Source: an uncultured Clostridia bacterium (lineage in GTDB: Bacteria > Bacillota > Clostridia > Oscillospirales > Butyricicoccaceae). Taken from it: a DNA stretch of 29,124 nucleotides. Of the stretch, positions 7,167 through 13,099 are shown one piece after another. Below the pieces are notes generated by a model. It had not been told where the DNA came from and did no database searches. It saw nothing but the letters and a program-made list of their open reading frames with translations. The first letter of the stretch is position 1. Each line of letters begins with the position of its first letter. The position numbers and the translations under genes are program-made. The DNA lies in NCBI GenBank assembly GCA_910589115.1, contig CAJUSB010000033.1, forward strand, positions 1 through 29,124, in the 5' to 3' direction.

Positions 7167-7195
7167 TTGACAGGCCGTAAAAAATAGGATATACT
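7167..7195 (+). promoter_or_regulatory. Promoter of the queuosine-salvage operon
   Basis: TTGACA (7167-7172), a 17-bp spacer and TATACT (7190-7195) form a near-perfect sigma-A promoter. Transcription should start near 7202, giving a leader of about 175 nt that carries the riboswitch. Confidence 0.87.
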
Positions 7196-7254
7196 TTTCT
7201 TCGACAATTATATATATAAGAGTCTGTGTTTGAAAAGTCGTAAAGCAGGTTCTA

Positions 7255-7366
7255 AGACAGTTCGTAACCATCCTGTCTATAAATAAAACTAGGACATCCA
7301 TGCGCCGCACTGCGGAGGTCATGGGCTTATTGATGGTGCACAAAATATTGTGTGCCTTTTTCTTTT
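7255..7366 (+). ncRNA. PreQ1-I-like riboswitch with transcription terminator
   Basis: The candidate aptamer spans 7255-7295. It has a 6-bp stem (AGACAG at 7255-7260 with CTGTCT at 7273-7278), a 12-nt loop TTCGTAACCATC, and an A-rich tail ATAAATAAAACTAGGAC that can form the second, pseudoknot helix with the loop. This resembles the preQ1-I pattern of a small stem-loop followed by ATAAAAAACTA-like sequence. Downstream is a hairpin (7298-7325) and then an intrinsic terminator (GGTGCACAA at 7335-7343, TTGTGTGCC at 7348-7356, then TTTTTCTTTT to 7366). TGCGCC near 7300 can pair with the 5' arm of the terminator and may act as antiterminator. It sits just before queuosine-salvage genes, which fits the ligand. 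Confidence 0.72.
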
Positions 7367-7378
7367 GGGAGGTAATAC

Positions 7379-8086
7379 ATGCAAGATTTGGAACGCTACA
7401 GTGTAATTTCTGGCGCACTGCCCCGGGAGATTGTGCTTTTGCGCGGCTGTGGGTGCAGTTGGGGACGGTGTACCTTTTGCGATTACCACCTGGACAAATC
7501 CGCCAGTCAATCTGAAAATTTTGCACTGAACCGGCAGGTACTCCGCCGTGTAACCGGAGAATTCCGGCATTTGGAAGTAATCAATTCCGGTTCCTTTTGC
7601 GAGCTGGATTCCGAGACGATGGCACTGCTGGAACAGCTTTGCCGTGAGAAGGAAATCAAAACGCTGCATTTTGAATGCCACTGGATGCATCGGGACAAAA
7701 TTCCTGCTTTACGAGAGCGGTTCGCCGCGTGCGGCGCATCCGTCCGCGTCCGTCTTGGCGTTGAAACCTTTGACAATGAATTTCGGGAAAATACGCTTCA
7801 CAAAGGGATCCCGGAACATAACCCGGAACGGATTGCGCAGGGCTTTGATGAATGCAATCTGCTGTTCGGCCTCAACGGGCAGACCTTGCAGTCAATGCAG
7901 TACGATCTGGAAACTGGGCTGCGCTGTTTCGACCGTTTATATGTCAATCTTATGACGCCCAATTCGGCGCCGCTCCAGCCCGATCCGGCGGTCTGCGGAC
8001 AATTTGTTCATGAACTGTACCCGGTTTATAAAAATCACCCGCGTATAGACATTTTACTTAAAAATACCGATTTTGGAGTTGGATGA
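7379..8086 (+). CDS. queL: QueL-like radical SAM protein, probable queuine lyase
   Basis: A 235-residue small radical SAM protein. The cluster-binding cysteines are in CGCSWGRCTFCDYH: Cys26, Cys31 and Cys34 give C-x4-C-x2-C, not the usual C-x3-C-x2-C, with an extra Cys24. VRLGVETFDNEFRE is typical of the radical SAM barrel. In Clostridioides difficile, a small radical SAM enzyme (QueL) converts salvaged queuine to preQ1 and works with a YhhQ importer. Here the gene lies behind a preQ1-I-like riboswitch and overlaps a YhhQ gene, so QueL is the best guess by context and size. GGGAGG sits 6 nt before the ATG. Another small tRNA- or base-modifying radical SAM enzyme cannot be excluded. Confidence 0.72.
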   Translation: MQDLERYSVISGALPREIVLLRGCGCSWGRCTFCDYHLDKSASQSENFALNRQVLRRVTGEFRHLEVINSGSFCELDSETMALLEQLCREKEIKTLHFECHWMHRDKIPALRERFAACGASVRVRLGVETFDNEFRENTLHKGIPEHNPERIAQGFDECNLLFGLNGQTLQSMQYDLETGLRCFDRLYVNLMTPNSAPLQPDPAVCGQFVHELYPVYKNHPRIDILLKNTDFGVG

Positions 8087-8100
8087 AAGGATTTGTTTCC

Positions 8101-8805
8101 ATGCAAAATGAGCTTTTGTTAATAATTTCTCTGGTAATCCTGTTTGGAGGCCTGCTGTTCGTGCTGCGGTTGTTTGGGCGGGCTGGATTATATATTTTTT
8201 CAGCGGTTGCTACAGTGCTCGCTAATATTGAGGTTATGATTTTAGTCCGTGCGTTCGGTATGGAAATGACGCTGGGAAATATCCTTTTTGCCGCGACTTT
8301 CCTCGTTACCGATATTTTGAGTGAGCTTTACGGGAAACAATATGCCCAGAAAGCGGTTAATCTGAGTATTTTCGGCTCGGTTTTATTTCTTCTGGTCAGT
8401 CAGTCATGGCTGCTGTATGTCCCCGCTGCGTCTGATTGGGCAATGCCCTCCTTCCAAACACTTTTTACGAACACGCCGCGCCTGCTGCTTGCCTCACTGG
8501 TTGTTTTTGCATTTACGCAAACCTTTGACGTATGGCTTTATCATAAGTGGTGGGAGTTTACCACCCATCGTTTTGGCAGCAGCGAGCGCTTCCTGTGGGT
8601 ACGGAATAACGGCTCAACATTGTTTTCACAGTTGCTAAATACTTTGCTTTACAGCATTTTTGCCTTTGCTGGTGTATATTCAGTGGATACACTGATCTCC
8701 ATTGTGCTGTCCACTTATGTGATTTTCATTTTTACCTCGCTTGCGGATACGCCGGTAATCTATGCAGCTCGGTGGATGAAAAAACACTGTAAGCTGCCCG
8801 ACTAA
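8101..8805 (+). CDS. yhhQ: YhhQ/VUT family queuosine-precursor transporter
   Basis: An integral membrane protein of 234 residues from this start, with about six hydrophobic segments. The family marks GMEMTLGNILFAATFLVTDILSELYGK and the C-terminal DTLISIVLSTYVIFIFTSLADTPVIY are clear. YhhQ proteins take up queuine or related 7-deazaguanine bases. I chose the ATG at 8101, 9 nt after AAAGGA, because its product begins like other family members; an ATG at 8083 in the same frame overlaps the queL stop by 4 bp and would add six residues. With the riboswitch and queL it forms a preQ1-sensed salvage operon closed by the terminator at 8818-8849. Confidence 0.92.
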   Translation: MQNELLLIISLVILFGGLLFVLRLFGRAGLYIFSAVATVLANIEVMILVRAFGMEMTLGNILFAATFLVTDILSELYGKQYAQKAVNLSIFGSVLFLLVSQSWLLYVPAASDWAMPSFQTLFTNTPRLLLASLVVFAFTQTFDVWLYHKWWEFTTHRFGSSERFLWVRNNGSTLFSQLLNTLLYSIFAFAGVYSVDTLISIVLSTYVIFIFTSLADTPVIYAARWMKKHCKLPD

Positions 8806-8817
8806 ACTGAAACGCAT

Positions 8818-8849
8818 AAAAACGGCAGGCCGTCCGGTCTGCCGTTTTT
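8818..8849. terminator. Bidirectional terminator between yhhQ and qmcA
   Basis: A-run plus arm CGGCAGGCC, loop GTCC, arm GGTCTGCCG and a five-T run. The A- and T-flanks let it serve both the plus-strand yhhQ operon and the converging minus-strand nfeD-qmcA operon. Confidence 0.85.
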
Positions 8850-8906
8850 GCAAATATAAAGATGAATCCATTTACGCACTCTATACACCGGTCACATAGC
8901 AAAGCA

Positions 8907-8957
8907 GCTCCCAATGGAATTTCGCAGGCATTTGCTTTGCGGAATCCCATTGGGAGC
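8907..8957. repeat. Long 51-nt hairpin between converging operons
   Basis: An 11-bp perfect stem (GCTCCCAATGG with CCATTGGGAGC) continues into nine more pairs (AATTTCGCA with TGCGGAATC, one mismatch and one wobble) around an 11-nt loop. There is no T-run on either side, so it is not a standard terminator. It may be a processed 3'-UTR element, a small RNA or a decayed mobile repeat. Confidence 0.7.
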
Positions 8958-8983
8958 ATGTCACAGATTTGAAAATACAATTT

Positions 8984-9886
8984 TTACTTCTGGTCAGCGG
9001 ATTTCATGACCTCGGTCAAACCGCTTGCCAGCCCGGCAAGTCCCTGAATCTCACTCGGGATAATGATTTTAGTTGCTTTGCCGTCAGATGCTTTGGTAAA
9101 GGCCTCCAAGGCTTTCAGGCGGATAATTTGGTCGGTCGGCTGCGCTTTATTCAGCATTTCAAGAGAATCCGCAAGCGCCTTTTGCACGGTCAGCAGTGCT
9201 TCGGCTTCGCCTTCTGCCTCTTTAATTTTTGCAAGGCGGCTGGCTTCTGCACGCAGGACGGTGGACTCTTTTTCGCCCTCGGCAACCAGGATGGCAGACT
9301 GCTTTTTGCCTTCCGCGACCAGAATGGATTCACGGCGTTCGCGTTCAGCCTTCATCTGCTTTTCCATGGATTCCTGAATGGCTGCCGGTGGGATAATATT
9401 TTTCAGTTCCACGCGGTTGACCTTAATGCCCCATGCATCGGTCGCTTCGTCCAGGATCGCCCGCATTTTTGTGTTAATGATATCGCGGCTGGTCAGGGTC
9501 TGATCCAGTTCGAGATCGCCGATAATGTTTCGCAGTGTTGTTGCGGTCAGGTTTTCGATTGCCGCCATCGGGCTTTCGATACCATAGGTGAACAGTTTGG
9601 AATCGGTGACTTGAAAATACACAACGGTATCAATTTGCATTGTGACATTATCTTTTGTAATAACCGGCTGCGGTGGGAAATCAACGACCTGTTCTTTGAG
9701 CGTAACCTTCCGGGCGACGCGCTCAAAAAGAGGTATTTTGAAATGCAGGCCTGTTTCCCAGGTGCCCTGATAGGTGCCGAGCCGTTCGATTACGTAGGCA
9801 CGCGCCTGCGGGACAATCACAATATTGCTCGCAATGAATGCGATCAGCACCACAAACAATACTAACCACAGAATAAAATAAGGCAT
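8984..9886 (-). CDS. qmcA: SPFH/band-7 membrane protein (QmcA/stomatin type)
   Basis: A 300-residue SPFH-domain protein. From the start at 9886 (AGGAGG 8 nt upstream) it begins with one N-terminal transmembrane helix (PYFILWLVLFVVLIAFIASN), then the band-7 domain with QARAYVIERLGTY, LKEQVVDFPPQPVITKDNV and a long charged helix ERERRESILVAEGKKQSAILVAEGEKE typical of oligomerising stomatins. Frames that start further upstream lack a ribosome site. The family forms membrane-anchored ring assemblies linked to membrane quality control. The gene follows nfeD by 37 bp; NfeD and this SPFH type are known partners and often neighbours. Confidence 0.93.
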   Translation of the reverse strand: MPYFILWLVLFVVLIAFIASNIVIVPQARAYVIERLGTYQGTWETGLHFKIPLFERVARKVTLKEQVVDFPPQPVITKDNVTMQIDTVVYFQVTDSKLFTYGIESPMAAIENLTATTLRNIIGDLELDQTLTSRDIINTKMRAILDEATDAWGIKVNRVELKNIIPPAAIQESMEKQMKAERERRESILVAEGKKQSAILVAEGEKESTVLRAEASRLAKIKEAEGEAEALLTVQKALADSLEMLNKAQPTDQIIRLKALEAFTKASDGKATKIIIPSEIQGLAGLASGLTEVMKSADQK

Positions 9887-9923
9887 AGAATCTTCCTCCT
9901 TTTCCGTTTCGGGGATGTGCTGT

Positions 9924-10388
9924 TTAACCGTTTTCCTCCGGCTGGTCAGCCCGTTCCACAATAACCTTGACGCCCTCAATGGCTTTGATACGGACAAGCG
10001 CACCTACCGGGCAGCTTTCTCCTCCGACAGAACGGGCCGTCCAAATCTGTCCAAAAACCTTGACTGCGCCGGACCCCTGCATATTATCAATCGTCTCGGT
10101 CACAACCGCAGTCTGCCCGATGACCCGATCCGCATTGGTTGCCGCACCCTTTGGCCGGAGGAACCGACGGCAGAGTGGACGGACCAGAACGAGAAGCGCC
10201 GCTGAAAAAAGTGTAAAAACCGTCAGTTGAGAGCCAAAGCCGAAACCGATACTTGCTGCGACAAGCGCTGCAAGCCCTCCGACTGTGAACCAGATCGCGC
10301 TGAGGCTTAAAGTGACCGCTTCCAGCAGAACGCTGATCAGGATAACCGCAACCCAAAGCATAATGGGGTTAAAACTGAGCAGGAGCAT
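9924..10388 (-). CDS. nfeD: NfeD-like membrane protein
   Basis: A 154-residue short-form NfeD protein. It has two or three hydrophobic segments in the first 70 residues (WVAVILISVLLEAVTLSLSAIWFTVGG, then VFTLFSAALLVLV) and a soluble C-terminal OB-fold domain with GQTAVVTETIDN, GAVKVFGQIWTARS and VRIKAIEGVKVIVE. It lacks the protease half found in long forms. It likely works with the SPFH protein encoded 37 bp downstream. AGGAGG lies just upstream of the ATG, and a TGT-TATACT extended -10 is at 10421-10429 on the minus strand. Confidence 0.9.
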   Translation of the reverse strand: MLLLSFNPIMLWVAVILISVLLEAVTLSLSAIWFTVGGLAALVAASIGFGFGSQLTVFTLFSAALLVLVRPLCRRFLRPKGAATNADRVIGQTAVVTETIDNMQGSGAVKVFGQIWTARSVGGESCPVGALVRIKAIEGVKVIVERADQPEENG

Positions 10389-10420
10389 TTGAAAACCTCC
10401 TTTTCAAATATGCTTTTATT

Positions 10421-10429
10421 AGTATAACA
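10421..10429 (-). promoter_or_regulatory. Extended -10 promoter before nfeD
   Basis: On the minus strand TGT followed by TATACT (10421-10426) lies about 33 bp before the nfeD ATG. The -35 region is weak. A second TATACT lies about 20 bp upstream. Confidence 0.5.
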
Positions 10430-10480
10430 CATTTTCATCCTAAAGTATAGGGATGAATTGTAAATAACTGAAAAAACTTA

Positions 10481-10510
10481 GTCCTGTTCTGCATCGTCCT
10501 GTTCTGTATC
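10481..10510. repeat. 15-bp tandem direct repeat
   Basis: GTCCTGTTCTGCATC at 10481-10495 is followed at once by GTCCTGTTCTGTATC at 10496-10510, one base different. On the minus strand it reads DTEQD-DAEQD before a stop, like the acidic tail of a vanished reading frame. The rest of 10389-10577 shows the nfeD promoter and a 9-bp stem (about 10528-10553) downstream of the acetyltransferase gene. Confidence 0.6.
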
Positions 10511-10577
10511 GGAAGCGAGTGCCGGCTGGCGGAAAAATAGCCGCCAACCGATGATTGATGAAGTTTGGAACCGTGTT

Positions 10578-11081
10578 TTATTTGAAACAGGCGAATAAAA
10601 TGCTATCCAGCAAACGGCCATTTTTGCAGACGCGCTGGCAAAAGTAACCTTCACGGATGAAGAGGTTTTTTTCCAGCACCCGGATCGAGCCGGGATTGGT
10701 GGTCAGGGTTTCCGCCTCAATCCGGATCACATCGGTTTCACGGAATGCTTTATCGCAAATTTGACGGACGGCTTCTGATGCGGTTCCATGTCCCCATTCG
10801 GCGCGCCCGACCCAGTAGCCAAGTTCGGCGGACCGCTGATAAACATCCTGGCCAAAGGTTAAGCTAATACCGCCGATCACAGCGCCATCCTTTGTGATTG
10901 CATACAGCCATCCCCTGTCGTCGGTGGTACGGCGGGCCAAATTGATAAAGAATAAAGCGTCCTCTTCCGTATAAGGTGAAGGAAACGTATCTCGCAGCTG
11001 TTCCGCTATCTGCGGGTCATCAGCAATTTGTGCAAGTGCAGTACAATCGGTTTCCTGCCAGTCTCTCAGTTCGATTGCCAT
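10578..11081 (-). CDS. RimJ/RimL-type GNAT N-acetyltransferase under T-box control
   Basis: A 167-residue GNAT acetyltransferase of the RimJ/RimL (Acetyltransf_3) type. It begins MAIELRDWQETDCTALAQIADD, carries LTFGQDVYQRSAELGYWVG, the acetyl-CoA-binding segment AEWGHGTASEAVRQICDKAF, and ends ENLFIREGY-like (EKNLFIREGYF), all typical of the family. The ATG at 11081 has AAAGGAG upstream; a start 12 codons earlier has no site. Members acetylate ribosomal-protein N-termini, amino-acid analogues or small amines; the substrate here is unknown. About 80 nt upstream ends a T-box leader whose specifier reads Met, so expression should rise when charged tRNA-Met is scarce. Confidence 0.88.
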   Translation of the reverse strand: MAIELRDWQETDCTALAQIADDPQIAEQLRDTFPSPYTEEDALFFINLARRTTDDRGWLYAITKDGAVIGGISLTFGQDVYQRSAELGYWVGRAEWGHGTASEAVRQICDKAFRETDVIRIEAETLTTNPGSIRVLEKNLFIREGYFCQRVCKNGRLLDSILFACFK

Positions 11082-11160
11082 GAAAATACTCCTTTCAAAA
11101 AATAAGACAAAAACCATTCTGATTCGTTGGACAGGCCTGCGGCAGGCCCAAAAACATATG

Positions 11161-11470
11161 AAAAAAACGCCCCTCCCTGAAATAAATTTTCAAGGACGAG
11201 AGCGTAATGCTTCGTGTTACCACCTGAATTTATCCGCCCCTCACGGCAGCGGACCTCTGCAAGTACGGAAAAAAGAAATCTAATTTCGATACTCTGGCGC
11301 AGTAATGGGCGCACCCATCGCAGCCTTACGCACGGAAAAACCGGCGCTCGGTGCGCAGCTCCAAGACCATTTTCCGGCGTGCCTTCCGCGTCCCCTTCCA
11401 CCAACCGGAGACTCTCTGTGCCATCGGGCAGACCGTACTTTTCTTTTCATCGCTTTTGCGTTATTGGATT
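11161..11470 (-). ncRNA. T-box leader, probable tRNA-Met specificity, with terminator
   Basis: Read on the minus strand, the leader shows the T-box marks in order: GATGAAAAGAAAAGTA in the 5' side of stem I, AGAGAG and GGTTGGTGGAAG of the distal stem I, the specifier region GAA-A-ATG-G (ATG at 11368-11370), a stem II region with GTGCGTAAGG, the T-box AGGTGGTAACACGAAGC (11209-11225), and a terminator hairpin at 11168-11204 followed by seven T (11161-11167). The specifier is AUG by alignment of its spacing with known leaders. The antiterminator bulge reads UGGU (11219-11222), which needs a tRNA with discriminator A; elongator tRNA-Met has A, while tRNA-Trp and tRNA-Asn have G. Confidence 0.9.
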
Positions 11471-11476
11471 ATTTAT

Positions 11477-11505
11477 AGTATATGACGGGCGGGAGAAAAT
11501 GTCAA
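11477..11505 (-). promoter_or_regulatory. Promoter of the T-box leader
   Basis: On the minus strand TTGACA (11500-11505), 17 bp, TATACT (11477-11482). Transcription should begin just before the stem I sequence of the T-box. Confidence 0.88.
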
Positions 11506-11579
11506 GAGCTGGAGAGAAAATTTTTCAGCTGCACAGTTTTTGGTACAACACCGGCGCAGCGTCCCTTTGGAAAAAAGAG

Positions 11580-11608
11580 TTGCAAAAAAATTTGGAATCT
11601 GGTATGAT
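11580..11608 (+). promoter_or_regulatory. Promoter of ychF
   Basis: TTGCAA (11580-11585), a 17-bp spacer and TATGAT (11603-11608) lie about 40 bp before the ychF start. It is divergent from the T-box promoter. Confidence 0.75.
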
Positions 11609-11648
11609 AATAAAGCCGAAATGCAGAAAATTGGAGGTTTGTTTATAG

Positions 11649-12752
11649 ATGAAATTAGGGATTGTCGGGCTGCCAAACGTTGGTAAGTCCACCTTGTTTA
11701 ATGCCATTACCAATGCCGGCGCCGAAAGTGCGAATTATCCTTTCTGCACCATTGATCCGAATGTTGGTATGGTTGCCGTGCCTGATTACCGGCTTCAGCC
11801 GCTGACCGAACTCTACCACGCGAAAAAAACAACGCCTGCCGTAGTTGAGTTCGTTGACATTGCCGGGCTGGTCCGCGGTGCAAGCCGCGGCGAAGGCCTG
11901 GGGAATAAATTCCTTGCGCACATCCGTGAGGTTGACGCTGTTGTCCATGTGGTGCGCTGCTTTGAGGACGACAACATCATTCATGTCGAAGGCTCGGTCG
12001 ATCCCGCCCGTGATATCGAAACCATCAATCTGGAACTCATTTTCTCCGACATCGAACACCTTGAACGCCGTCTCGACCGTACCCGCAAAGCCGCGAAAGC
12101 AGACAAAAAGCTGGCTGCTGATGTCGATATTCTGGAAAAGCTCAAAGCCCACTTGGAGGCTGGACAAACGGCCCGTACCTTCCCCGGCCTGGCCGATGAT
12201 GAGGACGTGCAGCGTGTTTTGCACGAAAGCGACCTGCTCACCGCAAAAAAAGTGATTTATGCAGCGAATCTTGACGAGGCGGGTTTTACCGGCGATGCTG
12301 CCGAAAACGCACGGCTGGAAGCCGTCCGCAAAATCGCCGGCGCCGAGGGCGCACAGGTGCTGCCCATCTGTGCCAAGCTGGAAGAAGATATTGCTACCAT
12401 GGAAGCCGATGAAAAAGCGATGTTCCTTTCAGAGCTTGGGCTGGAAGAGTCCGGGCTTGATCGCATGATCCGCATCTGCTATGACCTGCTTGGGCTGATG
12501 AGCTATCTGACCGCCGGTGAACCCGAGGTGCGTGCATGGACGATTGCCAAGGGCACCAAAGCCCCGCAGGCAGCCGGGAAAATCCACACGGATTTTGAAC
12601 GTGGCTTTATCCGCGCCGAGGTTGTTTCCTATGATGATCTGATGGCGTGCGGTTCCCTGCCCGCCGCGCGGGAAAAAGGGCTTGTCCGTTCAGAGGGCAA
12701 AGAGTATGTCATGCAGGATGGTGACGTTGTCCTTTTCCGGTTCAATGTCTGA
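11649..12752 (+). CDS. ychF: YchF/EngD family ribosome-associated ATPase/GTPase
   Basis: A 367-residue full-length YchF. The P-loop is GLPNVGKST (residues 7-15), switch II is DIAGLV (70-75, a hydrophobic residue where Ras-like GTPases have catalytic Gln), and the base-recognition motif is NLDE (207-210), the NxxE form that makes this Obg-family member prefer ATP. A coiled-coil insertion lies near 120-175 and a C-terminal TGS domain (from about 284) contains VRAWTIAKGTKAPQAAGKIH and FIRAEV. It binds ribosomes and has been tied to oxidative-stress and translation control. It is highly conserved, so the call is firm. GGAGG lies 11 nt before the ATG. Confidence 0.97.
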   Translation: MKLGIVGLPNVGKSTLFNAITNAGAESANYPFCTIDPNVGMVAVPDYRLQPLTELYHAKKTTPAVVEFVDIAGLVRGASRGEGLGNKFLAHIREVDAVVHVVRCFEDDNIIHVEGSVDPARDIETINLELIFSDIEHLERRLDRTRKAAKADKKLAADVDILEKLKAHLEAGQTARTFPGLADDEDVQRVLHESDLLTAKKVIYAANLDEAGFTGDAAENARLEAVRKIAGAEGAQVLPICAKLEEDIATMEADEKAMFLSELGLEESGLDRMIRICYDLLGLMSYLTAGEPEVRAWTIAKGTKAPQAAGKIHTDFERGFIRAEVVSYDDLMACGSLPAAREKGLVRSEGKEYVMQDGDVVLFRFNV

Positions 12753-12780
12753 TTGTGTTCTTCCATCTTTCATTCTTTGA

Positions 12781-12817
12781 CGAGTGTAATTGCCGGATGC
12801 TGCCATAATTATACTCG
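12781..12817. repeat. Inverted repeat downstream of ychF
   Basis: Arms CGAGTGTAATT (12781-12791) and AATTATACTCG (12807-12817) pair over 11 bp with one wobble around a 15-nt loop. There is no T-run. The right arm ends in the TTATACTCG that is repeated in inverted form on the far side of copy R4 (13016-13024). Confidence 0.65.
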
Positions 12818-13015
12818 CGAATGAAAAGATTTGCCGCATTCACCCACCCGGCCCGCCGTGCTTTTGGCGGGCTGGGCAGGGTGCAGCAGCGAAAATCGCC
12901 GCACCATTCCCCGCCGCAGCGGAGAAAGGGAGTCCAGAGGGACAAGTCCCTCTGGCGCCGTCCGCGCAGGACCGCCCGCCGCGCAGGCGAACCGAGCGGC
13001 AAACTTTAACGCACA
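12818..13015 (-). repeat. Mosaic intergenic repeat copy R4 (A1-B1-C, inverted)
   Basis: In plus-strand order this copy has the C hairpin at 12847-12876 (arms CCCGGCCCGCC and GGCGGGCTGGG), a B1 linker around CCATTCCCCGCCGCAGCGG (12905-12923) and the palindrome at 12934-12955 (arms CCAGAGGGAC and GTCCCTCTGG, centre AA), so it is inverted relative to R3. It is flanked by 9-bp perfect inverted repeats, TTATACTCG at 12809-12817 and CGAGTATAA at 13016-13024. The region 12753-13099 holds no gene; I see no clear promoter for metY in it, only a GGCCGC/GCGGCC hairpin near 13060-13078 just before the metY ribosome site. Confidence 0.85.
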
Positions 13016-13099
13016 CGAGTATAAGAGCCTGTATTCACAAACCCTAAACTTCCAGGCTGGCCGCGTGCCTGCGGCCGGAAACGACAGGAGGATGCTTCT

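Noticed and set aside
6713..7207. A 164-codon minus-strand open frame through R3
   Set aside because: Its recognisable peptide (RRKGVQRDKSLWR) comes from the repeat palindrome and recurs in frames at 12742-13002, 12821-13009 and, in variant form, 28083-28430. These are repeat-encoded spurious frames.
8969..9865. A 298-codon plus-strand open frame antisense to the SPFH gene
   Set aside because: Shadow of qmcA; the minus-strand product has full family motifs.
11368..11371. Trp (UGG) or Asn (AAU) as T-box specifier
   Set aside because: UGG would be followed by U, which is unusual, and both tRNAs have discriminator G, which does not fit the UGGU bulge. AUG fits spacing and discriminator.
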